The notes under the pieces were generated by a model. That model was not told where the DNA came from. It was given only the letters and a program-made list of their open reading frames with translations, and searched no databases. From NCBI RefSeq assembly GCF_020179475.1, contig NZ_JAILXZ010000001.1, positions 372,001-436,000 on the forward strand: a stretch of DNA of 64,000 nt, read 5' to 3'. Positions 16,809 to 25,721 of this stretch are shown in pieces; position 1 is the first letter of the stretch; each line of letters starts with the position of its first letter. A program made the translations under genes and the position numbers. The stretch is from Novosphingobium huizhouense (GTDB lineage Bacteria; Pseudomonadota; Alphaproteobacteria; Sphingomonadales; Sphingomonadaceae).

Positions 16809-16959
16809 GACGGCTGGCTCCTGTGATGCAATGATGCGACGCCCATGCACCTGCCGCCCGGCAGAGGCAAGACGGCGGTTTCGCCATCGCGATTCAGCCG
16901 TTATTCAGCCGCCCCCGCATTGGCGGGACAGGCAACGGACAGACGGGGACTATCGGATC

Positions 16960-18189
16960 GTGACAGCTCGGCGCATCGCTCCCGGCCTTGCGGGCATTGT
17001 GCTTGCGCCAGCCCTGGCGTGCGCGCAGCCGGCGAGCGACTATCAGTTGCCGCCCGCCAGCCCTTCCCCTGCCCCGCGCGCGGCAGGCCCGGTCGAGGAA
17101 GGCGGCACCCCGCCCACGGTGGCAACCCCGCGCCCGACCGCAACGCCTTCGCCCGAAAGCCCCGCTCCGGCGATCGTGCTGCCGCCACCGGCCGCCACCG
17201 CCTCGGCTGCCGCGACGAGCAGGGCGCGCGCGACGCCCCGCGTGGCGCCCCCGGTCGTGCCGGGCGCTGCGCCCGCGCAAGGCGCTGCGCCTGCGCCCAG
17301 CGCGCCCGGGTCGAACACGCCTGCCCCCATTCCCGCGCCCGCCCCCACGCCCGCCGGCAGCCCGGCCGATGCAGCGCCTGTCGTCCGCGCCGAGCCGACA
17401 CCCGAGCCCGCCGCGCCGCCTGCGAGCCCGGGCGCCGTCCTGCCCGCGTGGTGGCCGTGGGCCGCAGGCGGCGCAGCGCTCGCGCTTGTCGGCGGGGCAA
17501 TCGCGCTGCGCCGCCGTCGTGCGCCGGCCCTGCCGGACATGCCGCGTGCCGTGCCGGCCGCCGAACCGGTCGAGCCCTTGCCCGCGCCTTCGCCCGAGGC
17601 GACGGCTGCGCCCGCGCCCGCCCCCACATCCGCACCCGTGCCTGCGCCTTCCAGTCCGCCCCGCCCGCGCGCCGACGCTTCGCGCGAGAGCGACCCGCTG
17701 GTGCTCGTGCTTCAGGCGAAGCGGCTGTCGGCGACGCTGGTCAACACCACGCTCGCCTATCGCATCGTCGCGCTCAACCGCGGGCGCGAGCCGCTCGAGG
17801 ACATCGCCATCGGCGGCGACATGATCGCGGCCCATGCCTCGCGCTCGGTCGAGGAGCAGCTCGGCCTCGTCGGCCCCGAACTTCCGCCGATCCATCGCAT
17901 CGACCGGCTCGAGCCGGGCGGCGAGGTCGTGCTCGAGGGCGAAATGAAGCTCCCGCTCGCCGCGGTGATGCCGATCCGCCATGCCGAGCAGGCGCTGTTC
18001 GTGCCGCTCGCGCGGCTCGACGCCTGGGCCAGCGCCACCGACGGGCGGGCCGTGCGGGCGCGCGCGGCCTGGCTCGTCGGCCAGGAGGCAAAGCCGGCAG
18101 CCGCGCGGCTGCAGCCCTTCCGGCTCGACCTCGGCCCGCGCATCTGGGCCGACCTCGGGCAGCGGCCGCTCGCGCTGCCCGCCGCCTGA
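16960..18189 (+). CDS. Pro/Ala-rich membrane protein of unknown function
   Basis: Protein of 409 residues from a GTG start. A signal sequence (about residues 4-22) leads into a 140-residue Ala/Pro/Thr-rich low-complexity segment. A single membrane helix follows near WWPWAAGGAALALVGG, then Arg-rich RRRR and a second Pro-rich linker. A folded C-terminal domain of about 165 residues begins at DPLVLVLQAKRLSATL. That domain is rich in beta-like alternation and may resemble a lambda/Ig-type fold. I recognise no family. Arrangement suggests a periplasmic disordered arm and a cytosolic domain, or the reverse if the signal is an uncleaved anchor. Confidence 0.65.
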   Translation: MTARRIAPGLAGIVLAPALACAQPASDYQLPPASPSPAPRAAGPVEEGGTPPTVATPRPTATPSPESPAPAIVLPPPAATASAAATSRARATPRVAPPVVPGAAPAQGAAPAPSAPGSNTPAPIPAPAPTPAGSPADAAPVVRAEPTPEPAAPPASPGAVLPAWWPWAAGGAALALVGGAIALRRRRAPALPDMPRAVPAAEPVEPLPAPSPEATAAPAPAPTSAPVPAPSSPPRPRADASRESDPLVLVLQAKRLSATLVNTTLAYRIVALNRGREPLEDIAIGGDMIAAHASRSVEEQLGLVGPELPPIHRIDRLEPGGEVVLEGEMKLPLAAVMPIRHAEQALFVPLARLDAWASATDGRAVRARAAWLVGQEAKPAAARLQPFRLDLGPRIWADLGQRPLALPAA

Positions 18190-18293
18190 ACGTTTCGAAG
18201 CCGACCGTTTCAGGGGTCGACGCATGGCCGTGCGCCGGGTATCCTGACCGTTACCGAGAGCGCAAAGACGGTCCGGGACGCAGGCAGGAGCAC

Positions 18294-19142
18294 ATGATGG
18301 ATTCGTTGGTCACTACCCAGTGGCTCGCGGACGAAATGGGCGCGAGCGACCTTCGGGTGGTCGACGCGAGCGCCTTTCTTCCCGAGCACGCGCGCGATGC
18401 GGGTCTCGAATACGAGGCCTGTCATATCCCGGGCGCCGTGTTCATGGACCTTGCCAACCTCGTCGATCCCAACGCGCCGGTCGCCAACACCCTGCCCAGC
18501 GCCGAACGCTTCGCCAGCCGCATGCAGAGCCTGGGGCTCGGCGACGGCAGCCGCATCGTCGTCTACGACGACAGCCCGATCAAGTCGTCGACCCGCGCCT
18601 GGTTCATGCTGACGATGTTCGGCGCGCAGAACGTCGCGCTGCTCGACGGCGGCATCGCCAAGTGGAAGGCCGAGGGGCGCCCCTGCGCGCAAGGGCGCGA
18701 GACCCTGCGTCACCGCCACTTCACCGTGTGGAGCGACCAGAGCCACGTGCGCTCGAAGGCGCAGGTGCTGGCAAACATCGACAGCCGCGCCGAACAGCTG
18801 GTCGATGCTCGCGGCGCCGGCCGCTTCACCGGCGATGTGGCCGAAATCAAGCCGGGTCTTGCCAGCGGCCACATCCCGGGCGCGCGCAACGTGCCTTACG
18901 CCAGCCTGTTCGCCCCTGACGGCACCTGGAAGAAGCCCGACGCCCTGCGCGCCGCATTCGAGGCGGCCGGCGTGGCGCTGGATCGCCCGGTCATTTCCTC
19001 GTGCGGATCGGGAATGACCGCCAACGTACTGATCTTCGCGCTGCACCTGCTCGGCAAGGGCGACGTTTCGCTCTACGACGGATCGTGGTCCGAATGGGGC
19101 GCTGACCCCGCGCTGCCGGTGGAGACCGGCCCGGCGCGCTGA
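18294..19142 (+). CDS. sseA: 3-mercaptopyruvate / thiosulfate sulfurtransferase
   Basis: Two-rhodanese-domain sulfurtransferase of 282 residues that transfers sulfur from 3-mercaptopyruvate to cyanide or thiol acceptors. The inactive first domain holds YEACHIPGAVFMDL (about 40-53). The catalytic second domain holds SGHIPGARNVPY and the active loop CGSGMTA with Cys237; a CGSG(V/M)TA loop favours mercaptopyruvate over thiosulfate. The start has a GCAGGAG site 3-9 nt upstream; an ATG at 18297 is an equal alternative. It is followed after 68 nt by metC, in keeping with a thiol metabolism role. Confidence 0.93.
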   Translation: MMDSLVTTQWLADEMGASDLRVVDASAFLPEHARDAGLEYEACHIPGAVFMDLANLVDPNAPVANTLPSAERFASRMQSLGLGDGSRIVVYDDSPIKSSTRAWFMLTMFGAQNVALLDGGIAKWKAEGRPCAQGRETLRHRHFTVWSDQSHVRSKAQVLANIDSRAEQLVDARGAGRFTGDVAEIKPGLASGHIPGARNVPYASLFAPDGTWKKPDALRAAFEAAGVALDRPVISSCGSGMTANVLIFALHLLGKGDVSLYDGSWSEWGADPALPVETGPAR

Positions 19143-19210
19143 TTGCTGCTCCCGACAAGGGCGGCCTTGCGGCGATTCCCATCGCTGCAGTTTGCGCCTA
19201 AGGAACGCGG

Positions 19211-20440
19211 ATGGCTCACGACGAAAGCGCTAGCGCCGGTCCCGGCACCCGTCTTGCCGGCGCCGGGCGCCGCCCCGAATGGACCGGCACGCCCGACCAT
19301 CCCGGCGCGGTCGTGGCGCCGCCGGTGTGGCGCGCGAGCACGCACCTCTATCCCGACATGGCCGCCCTGCGGGCGCATCCCGCCAACGAGGACGGCGAGT
19401 TCTACTACGGACGGCGCGGCGCGCCGACCCAGTGGGCGCTGGCCGATGCGCTGACGAGACTCGAGCCTGGCGCGACCGGAACGGTGCTCTATCCTTCCGG
19501 CGTCGCGGCGATCGCTGGCGCGCTGCTTACCGTGCTGCGGCCTGGCGACGTGCTGCTGATGACCGACAACGCCTACGAGCCGAGCCGGGTGATGGGGCGC
19601 GGGCTGCTCGCCGATTTCGGCGTCACCACGCGCTGGTTCGATCCCGCCGACATTGCGGGCTTCGAAGCGGCGATCTGCGACAGGACGCGCTGCGTGCTGC
19701 TCGAAAGCCCGGGCAGCCTGACGATGGAAGTGCAGGACGTGCCCGCGCTCGCCGCCATCGCGAAATCGCGCGGGATCGTCACCGTGCTCGACAACACTTG
19801 GGCCTCGCCGCTGGGCTTCGCCGCGCTCGAACACGGCGCCGACATTGCGGTGATGAGCCTGACCAAGCACGTCTCCGGCCATTCGGACTGCATGATGGGT
19901 TCGGCGAGCGCCGGCTCCGACTGGTACCGCCGCCTGCGCCTGCGCGCGCAGGGGCTGGGCAACGTCGTATCGCCCGACGACGCCGCGCTGATGCTGCGGG
20001 GCCTGCGCACGATGCACCTGCGGCTCGCGGCCGAGACGAGGAGCGCTGCGGCCATCGCGCAATGGCTCGCGGCGCGGCCCGAAGTTGCCCGCGTGCTCTG
20101 CCCGATGCTGCCCGGCTCGCCCGGTCACGCGCTGTGGACGCGCGACTTCACCGGCGGCTGCGGGCTGTTCAGCTTCGTGCTCAGCGGCGGAACCTCGCAG
20201 GCGCGCGACGCGCTGATCGATGCGCTGCGCCTGTTCGGCATCGGCTATTCGTGGGGCGGCTTCGAGAGCCTAGCCACCCCGGTCGATCCTGCCAGCATCC
20301 GCACCGCTTCGCGCTGGCCGCTCCCGGGCATGGACGAAGCCGACCGCTTCGGCGTGCGGCTGTCGATCGGGCTCGAGGAGACGGGCGACCTCATCGCCGA
20401 CCTCGAGCGCGGGCTCGCGGCGTGGGAAGCGGCGCTGTGA
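19211..20440 (+). CDS. metC: Cystathionine beta-lyase
   Basis: PLP enzyme of the Cys/Met metabolism family, 409 residues, cleaving cystathionine to homocysteine, pyruvate and ammonia in methionine synthesis. The PLP lysine is Lys219 in SLTKHVSGHSD, and Asp194 in VLDNTWASP contacts the pyridine nitrogen. YYGRRGAPT near residue 65 contains the phosphate-binding Tyr/Arg from the partner subunit. The GYSWGGFESL segment near the C-terminus is typical of MetC rather than MetB. Its stop overlaps the GTG start of the MscS gene (GTGA). Confidence 0.92.
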   Translation: MAHDESASAGPGTRLAGAGRRPEWTGTPDHPGAVVAPPVWRASTHLYPDMAALRAHPANEDGEFYYGRRGAPTQWALADALTRLEPGATGTVLYPSGVAAIAGALLTVLRPGDVLLMTDNAYEPSRVMGRGLLADFGVTTRWFDPADIAGFEAAICDRTRCVLLESPGSLTMEVQDVPALAAIAKSRGIVTVLDNTWASPLGFAALEHGADIAVMSLTKHVSGHSDCMMGSASAGSDWYRRLRLRAQGLGNVVSPDDAALMLRGLRTMHLRLAAETRSAAAIAQWLAARPEVARVLCPMLPGSPGHALWTRDFTGGCGLFSFVLSGGTSQARDALIDALRLFGIGYSWGGFESLATPVDPASIRTASRWPLPGMDEADRFGVRLSIGLEETGDLIADLERGLAAWEAAL

Positions 20441-21366
20441 ACCGGCAGATGCGCGAACTTGCCCGGGCGCTGCGCGATGCGCGCGAGGCGATCGATTCGG
20501 TCTCGATCGACATCGGACACTACCACATCTCGCTGCTCAACGCGGTGTGGATGGCCTTCGTCGTGCTCTGCGCCTTCTACGGCGCGCGGCTCGCCGCCCG
20601 CATTGCCCGGATCATGGTCCGCCGGATCGGCACGCTCGACCCGACGCAGAAGGTGCTTACCGAAAAGCTGGTGACCATGGCGGTCTGGGCGCTCGCGTTC
20701 TTCACCGCGATCGACGTGCTCGGCATCAGCCTGACCGCGCTCACCGTGTTTTCGGGCGCCTTCGGCCTCGCCATCGGTTTCGGCCTGCAGAAGACCTTCG
20801 GCAACATGATCGCCGGGATCATCCTGCTGATGGACCGCTCGATCAAGCCCGGCGACGTGATCGCGGTCAACGACGGCAAGGGCAACACCTTTGGCGAGGT
20901 CAAGAAGATCGGCCTGCGCGCGGTATCGGTGACGACGCGCGACAACCGCGAATACCTGATCCCGAACGAGATCCTGATGACCAGCCAGGTCGAGAACTGG
21001 TCCTATTCCTCGCGCGAGGTCGGCGTCTCGATCCCCATCGGCATCGCTTATGGCAGCGACATCGACCAGGCCGAGCGGCTGCTGATCGAGGCCGCGAAAT
21101 CGAGCCCGCGCGTGCTCGCCAGCCCGCCGCCGAGCGTGCTGCTGTCGAGCTTCGGGCCCAATGCGATCGAGATGGTGGTCTATTGCACCATCGGCGATCC
21201 CGAGATGGGTGTCGTGAACGTGCGCAGCCAGGTGCTCAAGGCCGCCTGGCACCTGTTCCGCGAACACAATGTCGAGATCCCCTTCCCGCAGAGCGACGTG
21301 CACTTGCGCGATTCCGACGGCCTGCGCGAAGTGGCGCGGATACTCGCCGGCAAACGCGAGGGCTGA
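20437..21366 (+). CDS. MscS-family mechanosensitive ion channel
   Basis: Small-conductance mechanosensitive channel-like protein of 309 residues in the inner membrane; opens on hypo-osmotic stress to release solutes. Three hydrophobic segments lie at about residues 32-50, 78-100 and 105-135. The pore helix region FSGAFGLAIGFGLQKTFGNM (a Gly/Ala-packed TM3) is followed by GIILLMDRSIKPGDVI, the conserved start of the beta domain, then an alpha/beta cytosolic domain. The GTG start overlaps metC by 4 nt; an ATG lies 12 nt further in. Copy B of the intergenic repeat starts 9 nt after its stop. Confidence 0.9.
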   Translation: MNRQMRELARALRDAREAIDSVSIDIGHYHISLLNAVWMAFVVLCAFYGARLAARIARIMVRRIGTLDPTQKVLTEKLVTMAVWALAFFTAIDVLGISLTALTVFSGAFGLAIGFGLQKTFGNMIAGIILLMDRSIKPGDVIAVNDGKGNTFGEVKKIGLRAVSVTTRDNREYLIPNEILMTSQVENWSYSSREVGVSIPIGIAYGSDIDQAERLLIEAAKSSPRVLASPPPSVLLSSFGPNAIEMVVYCTIGDPEMGVVNVRSQVLKAAWHLFREHNVEIPFPQSDVHLRDSDGLREVARILAGKREG

Positions 21367-21374
21367 TCGCGGAA

Positions 21375-21495
21375 CTACCCCTCCACCACCCTCCGGGCGG
21401 TCCCCCTCCCCTTCCAGGGGAGGATAACGCGTTGAGCCTCATCATCCTCCCCTGGAAGGGGAGGTGGCAGTCCGCAGGACTGACGGAGGGGTAGC
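21375..21495. repeat. Composite palindromic intergenic repeat, copy B
   Basis: About 120 bp made of the same modules as the element at 4601-4741. Inner hairpins CCTCCCCT/AGGGGAGG occur at 21405-21412/21416-21423 and 21446-21453/21457-21464. TACCCCTCC lies at the left edge and GGAGGGGTA at the right edge. In copy A the TACCCCTCC-type arms are central and the CCTCCCCT hairpins are outside, so the two copies are permuted relative to each other. It lies between mscS and cobA, both on the plus strand. Confidence 0.8.
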
Positions 21496-21590
21496 GACAG
21501 CGCGTCGGCCGCTCCCGCTAAAGCTGTCCTAGCCTTCCCCCAAGCCATTCTCGCTGGCGAGTCTGGGCGGTGCGGCCCACATCGCCGAGC

Positions 21591-22361
21591 ATGACGCAGT
21601 CTTCTCCCGAGCCCGGCAGGGTGTACCTCGTGGGCGCCGGTCCCGGCGATCCCGACCTGCTGACGCTGCGCGCCGCGCGCCTGCTGATGCGCGCGCAAGT
21701 GGTGGTCCACGACGGGCTGGTCGATCCCTCGATCCTCGCGATGGCGCCGCGCACCGCACGGATGATCTCGGTCGCCAAGAGCCGCTCGCGCCACACCTTG
21801 AAGCAGGACGAGATCAACGCGCTGCTGGTGCGCGAGGCGCTCGAAGGCCACGACGTGATCCGCCTCAAGGGCGGCGATCCGTTCGTATTCGGGCGCGGCG
21901 GCGAGGAAGCCGAGGCGTGCCATGCCGCGGGCGTCGCGGTCGAAGTCGTCCCCGGCATCAGCGCCGCGATGGGCGCGGCTGCGGCGGCGCAGATCCCGCT
22001 GACCCACCGCGAGAACGCCAGCATCGTCAGCTTCGTCGCGGGCCAGTGCAAGGGCCTGTCCGAACAGAACTGGGCGGGCCTTGCCGGCGTCGGCCGCACG
22101 CTCGTCATCTACATGGGCATCGCTACCAGCGAGGCGATCGCCGAGAAGCTGATCGCCGACGGGCTTTCGCCGACGATGCCGCTGGCGGTGATCGAGAACG
22201 CCGCGCGCCCGACGATGCGCGTGCTGCGCGGCCAGCTGGCCGGCCTCGCCGCGCTGGTGGCCGACAACAAGGTCAGGAGTCCTGCGCTCATCGTGATCGG
22301 TGAAGTGACAGGCCGGGGAGACATGATGGAACTGAAGCAAGTGCTGGAGGCCGTACAGTGA
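21591..22361 (+). CDS. cobA: Uroporphyrinogen-III C-methyltransferase
   Basis: SAM-dependent methyltransferase of 256 residues that converts uroporphyrinogen III to precorrin-2 for siroheme. Signature segments seen: VYLVGAGPGDPDLLTLRA (residues about 11-28), RLKGGDPFVFGRGGEEAEA (about 85-103), VVPGISAAMGAAA, and IYMGI. The ATG at 21591 is favoured over an in-frame GTG at 21570 because the family begins just before the SAM motif. It opens the sulfite reduction operon and overlaps the DUF2849 gene by 4 nt (GTGA/ATGA type). The matching oxidase/chelatase is the cysG-type gene at 4811. Confidence 0.94.
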   Translation: MTQSSPEPGRVYLVGAGPGDPDLLTLRAARLLMRAQVVVHDGLVDPSILAMAPRTARMISVAKSRSRHTLKQDEINALLVREALEGHDVIRLKGGDPFVFGRGGEEAEACHAAGVAVEVVPGISAAMGAAAAAQIPLTHRENASIVSFVAGQCKGLSEQNWAGLAGVGRTLVIYMGIATSEAIAEKLIADGLSPTMPLAVIENAARPTMRVLRGQLAGLAALVADNKVRSPALIVIGEVTGRGDMMELKQVLEAVQ

Positions 22362-22654
22362 AGATCATCACCGGCAGCGACCTGAGGACCGGGGACGTGA
22401 TCTGGTGGACCGGCGAAGGCTGGTCGCGCCACGTCAACGATGCGGTCGATGTGCCCGAGGGCGCGGAAGCGATCATCGCGCGCGAGAACGCGAAGCAGAT
22501 CGTCACCGACACGCAGGTGATCGAAGCGACGCGGACCGACGACGGCGTCCGCCCCGCGCACATCAAGGACCGCATCCGCGCGCTGGGGCCCACGGTGCGC
22601 CTCGACCTTTCCCTCAAGCCTGCCGACCCTGCCGCCGGCACCTGGGTGATCTGA
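22358..22654 (+). CDS. DUF2849 protein of the sulfite reductase operon
   Basis: Protein of 98 residues, start MKIITGSDLRTGDVIWW, typical of the DUF2849 family found next to cysI-type sulfite reductases in Alphaproteobacteria. It is acidic, has no signal peptide or membrane segment, and no cysteine, so it cannot carry a metal cluster itself. It overlaps cobA by 4 nt and precedes the reductase by 1 nt. A regulatory or assembly role for sulfite reductase is a contextual inference. Confidence 0.88.
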   Translation: MKIITGSDLRTGDVIWWTGEGWSRHVNDAVDVPEGAEAIIARENAKQIVTDTQVIEATRTDDGVRPAHIKDRIRALGPTVRLDLSLKPADPAAGTWVI

Positions 22655-22655
22655 C

Positions 22656-24308
22656 ATGTATCAGTACGACCAATACGACCAGGCCATGGTCGACGCCCGC
22701 GTCGCCGAATTCCGCGACCAGGTGGCCCGCCGCCTCGCCGGCGAGATCACCGAGGACCAGTTCAAGCCGCTGCGCCTCAAGAACGGCCTCTATCTCCAGC
22801 TCCACGCCTACATGCTGCGCGTGGCGGTGCCCTACGGCACGCTCAACAGCCGCCAGATGCGCATGCTGGGCGACATCGCCGACAAGTACGACCGCGGCTA
22901 CGGCCACTTCACCACGCGCCAGAACATCCAGTACAACTGGATCAAGCTTCAGGATGCGCCCGACATCCTCGCCGACCTCGCCTCGGTCGAAATGCACGCG
23001 ATCCAGACCAGCGGCAACTGCATCCGCAACACCACCGCCGACCACTTCGCCGGCGCCGCCGCCGACGAACTGGTCGATCCGCGCCCTTATGCCGAGCTGC
23101 TGCGCCAGTGGTCGACGTTCCACCCGGAATTCGACTACCTGCCGCGCAAGTTCAAGATCGCCATCATCGGCAGCGAAACCGACCGTGCGGCGATGAAGCT
23201 GCACGACATCGGCATCCAGCTGGTGACGAACGACGCCGGTGAGGTGGGCTGCCGCTTCTACGTCGGCGGCGGCATGGGCCGCACCCCGATGATCGCACCG
23301 GTGATCGGCGAGTTCGTGCCGCCGCTGCAGATGATCAGCTATCTCGAAGCGTGCCTGCGCGTCTACAACCGCTACGGTCGCCGCGACAACAAGTACAAGG
23401 CGCGGATCAAGATCCTCGTCCACGAGATCGGCGCCGACGAATACCGCCGCCAGGTGGAAGAGGAATTCGCCCACATCCTGACGCTGGGGCTCGAGCCGCC
23501 GCCGGCCGAGCTGGAGCGCATCAAGGGCTTCTTCGAGCAGCCCGGCTTCGACGCTTCGGCTTCGGACGAACTCGACCTCTCCGATCCCGACTTCGCCGTC
23601 TGGGTGTCGCAGAACGTCCACGCCCACAAGCAGCCTGGCTATGCGATCGCGACGATCAGCCTCAAGCCCGTCGGCGGCATCCCAGGCGACGCCAGCGCCG
23701 ATCAGATCCGCCTGATGGCCGACCTCGCCCGCGACTACAGCTTCGACGAACTGCGCGTGACGCATGCGCAGAACATCGTGCTGCCCCACGTTAAGAAGGC
23801 CGATCTCTACACCGTGTGGCAGAAGCTCGACGCGGCGGGCCTCGCCAACGCCAACCTCGACCTGATCAGCGACATCATCGCCTGCCCGGGTCTCGATTAC
23901 TGCAGCCTTGCCAACGCGCGCTCGATTCCCGTGGCGCAGAAGATTTCCGAACGCTTCGCCGACCTCGGCCGGCAGAAGGAACTGGGCGAGCTCAAGCTCA
24001 AGATTTCGGGCTGCATCAACGCCTGCGGCCACCACCACGCCGGCCACATCGGCATCCTCGGCGTCGACCGCAAGGGCGTCGAGAACTACCAGCTGCTGCT
24101 CGGCGGCTCGGAAGGCGCCGACACCTCGCTCGGCACGATCACCGGCCCCGGCTTCAGCGAGGACGGCATCGTCGATGCCATCGAGAAGGCGACCGACGTC
24201 TATCTCGCCCAGCGCAGCGACGGGGAGCGCTTCGTCGACACCTACCGCCGCATCGGCATGGCCCCGTTCAAGGAGGCGATCTACGCCAAGGAGCCCGTCA
24301 ATGGTTGA
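22656..24308 (+). CDS. cysI: Sulfite/nitrite reductase hemoprotein (assimilatory)
   Basis: Siroheme and [4Fe-4S] hemoprotein of 550 residues that reduces sulfite to sulfide by six electrons. The cluster/siroheme cysteines are Cys410 and Cys416 (CPGLDYC) and Cys453 and Cys457 (CINAC), the expected C-x5-C, C-x3-C spacing. RNTTAD and HFTTRQNIQYNW in the first half belong to the siroheme pocket. No flavoprotein CysJ gene is present, so the electron donor is probably ferredoxin. Context with cobA, DUF2849, DUF934 and CysH argues for sulfite rather than nitrite. It overlaps the DUF934 gene by 8 nt. Confidence 0.92.
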   Translation: MYQYDQYDQAMVDARVAEFRDQVARRLAGEITEDQFKPLRLKNGLYLQLHAYMLRVAVPYGTLNSRQMRMLGDIADKYDRGYGHFTTRQNIQYNWIKLQDAPDILADLASVEMHAIQTSGNCIRNTTADHFAGAAADELVDPRPYAELLRQWSTFHPEFDYLPRKFKIAIIGSETDRAAMKLHDIGIQLVTNDAGEVGCRFYVGGGMGRTPMIAPVIGEFVPPLQMISYLEACLRVYNRYGRRDNKYKARIKILVHEIGADEYRRQVEEEFAHILTLGLEPPPAELERIKGFFEQPGFDASASDELDLSDPDFAVWVSQNVHAHKQPGYAIATISLKPVGGIPGDASADQIRLMADLARDYSFDELRVTHAQNIVLPHVKKADLYTVWQKLDAAGLANANLDLISDIIACPGLDYCSLANARSIPVAQKISERFADLGRQKELGELKLKISGCINACGHHHAGHIGILGVDRKGVENYQLLLGGSEGADTSLGTITGPGFSEDGIVDAIEKATDVYLAQRSDGERFVDTYRRIGMAPFKEAIYAKEPVNG

Positions 24309-24729
24309 ACAGACCCTGCGCTATCGCGATGACGAGCCGGTGTCGGATCCGGCGGTGACCGTCGACGCGTTCGCCGATCAATCGAACGCCACCGCGGTGC
24401 GCATCGAGCCGGGCGACGATGCCCGCGCGCTGCTGCCGCACCTCGAGCGCATCGCGCTCGTCGAGGTGAACTTCCCCGCCTACACCGACGGGCGCGGCTA
24501 TTCGGCGGCGCGCATCCTGCGCGAGCATGGCTATGCGGGCGAACTGCGCGCGGTGGGCGACGTGCTTGTCGACCAGCTCAGCCACATGCGCCGCTGCGGG
24601 TTCGACAGCTTCGCCCCCAACCAGGACATCAGCCGCGAGGCCGCCGACAAGGCCTTCGCGACCTGGCCCGACGTCTACCAGAAGACGGTCGACGGCCGTC
24701 CCGCGATCTGGGCCAAAAGGCACGGTTGA
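24301..24729 (+). CDS. DUF934 protein of the sulfur assimilation operon
   Basis: Protein of 142 residues with the DUF934 core EVNFPAYTDGRGYSAARIL (about 56-74) and VLVDQLSHMRRCGFDSF (about 84-100). DUF934 proteins are found between cysI-type reductases and cysH in many Proteobacteria and are assumed to assist sulfite reduction; the biochemical role is unknown. Its ATG lies within the last 8 nt of the reductase gene, so translation is coupled, and 28 nt separate it from cysH. Confidence 0.88.
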   Translation: MVEQTLRYRDDEPVSDPAVTVDAFADQSNATAVRIEPGDDARALLPHLERIALVEVNFPAYTDGRGYSAARILREHGYAGELRAVGDVLVDQLSHMRRCGFDSFAPNQDISREAADKAFATWPDVYQKTVDGRPAIWAKRHG

Positions 24730-24757
24730 GCGGACGTCTCGTCTCTCGAGGACACCC

Positions 24758-25582
24758 ATGATGAGCAGCACCACGCGCAGTTCGGCCGACCGCAAGATCG
24801 ACCTGATCGACACCTCGCCGCGCTTCACCGAAAGCGACGCGATCCGGCTCAACAACCTGTTCCGCGGCACCGACACGCAGGACATGCTGCGCTCGGTGAT
24901 CCGCGACGGCCTCGCCGGTGACCTGGCGATCGTGTCGAGCTTCGGTGCGGAAAGCGCGGTGCTGCTCCATCTCGTCGCCAGCATCGACCCCTCGGTGCCG
25001 GTGCTGTTTCTGGAAACGGGCAAGCACTTTCCCGAAACGCTCGCCTATCGCGACCAGCTGGTCGCGCATCTGGGCATGACCGCGCTGCGGATCGTCGAGC
25101 CGGACTGGGAGCTGGTCGCCAAGAAGGACGAGAACGGGTTGCGCTGGTCGTGGGATCCCGACGGCTGCTGCGAGATCCGCAAGGTCGAGCCGCTGGCGAA
25201 GGCGCTGCTCGGCTACGACGCCTCGATCACCGGCCGCAAGGGCTTCCAGTCGAGCACCCGCGCGGGCCTGCCGCGCTTCGAGATCGACAAGTCCGACGCG
25301 CAAGGGCGGCTCAAGATCAATCCGCTCGCCTCGTGGACCAAGGAACAACTGGACGGCTACTTCGCCGCCCACGGCCTGCCCCGCCACCCGCTCGAAGCCC
25401 AGGGCTATCCCTCGATCGGCTGCGCGCCGTGCACCAGCAAGGTCGCGCCGGGCGAAGACCCGCGCTCGGGCCGCTGGAAGGGCTGGGACAAGACCGAATG
25501 CGGCATTCACGCACCCGGCAGCAGCGACGCCGGCAACGGCCCGGCCAGCGAGCTGCCGCCGGGGTACGACCCGGCCTTCTGA
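24758..25582 (+). CDS. cysH: Adenylyl-sulfate (APS) reductase, CysH family
   Basis: Thioredoxin-dependent reductase of 274 residues that makes sulfite from activated sulfate. SSFGAESAVLL (60-70) is the nucleotide-binding loop and Cys248 in TECGIH is the catalytic residue. Two extra cysteine pairs, Cys137-Cys138 and Cys222/Cys225 (CAPC), are the ligands of the [4Fe-4S] cluster that marks APS reductases rather than the cluster-free PAPS enzymes of enterics. It is the last gene of the cobA-led operon. A terminator-like hairpin lies about 140 nt downstream. Confidence 0.93.
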   Translation: MMSSTTRSSADRKIDLIDTSPRFTESDAIRLNNLFRGTDTQDMLRSVIRDGLAGDLAIVSSFGAESAVLLHLVASIDPSVPVLFLETGKHFPETLAYRDQLVAHLGMTALRIVEPDWELVAKKDENGLRWSWDPDGCCEIRKVEPLAKALLGYDASITGRKGFQSSTRAGLPRFEIDKSDAQGRLKINPLASWTKEQLDGYFAAHGLPRHPLEAQGYPSIGCAPCTSKVAPGEDPRSGRWKGWDKTECGIHAPGSSDAGNGPASELPPGYDPAF

Positions 25583-25659
25583 GGCCTCGCGATCCCGGCC
25601 TCCCTATGCGGGTCGGCCGTGGCCCCAAGCCTTTGCGACGAATGGAATACTAACTAAGG

Positions 25660-25687
25660 TTGACCCACCCCTTACATTGCGTTAGCG
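25660..25687 (+). promoter_or_regulatory. Weak promoter candidate upstream of gcd
   Basis: TTGACC at 25660-25665 resembles a -35 box. TTAGCG at 25682-25687, after 16 nt, is a poor -10. It sits in a short AT-richer island (25641-25684) within the 302-nt gap before gcd, and the hairpin at 25722 lies about 30 nt after the expected start site. Only the -35 match is good. Confidence 0.25.
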
Positions 25688-25721
25688 GGTTGCTCGGGCG
25701 GTCAGTCGCCTAATACCCCGA

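Noticed and set aside
18294..20440. A biosynthetic cluster suggested by sseA-metC near queF
   Set aside because: The genes belong to separate basic pathways and have 60-150 nt gaps; no linking enzyme or shared regulator is visible.
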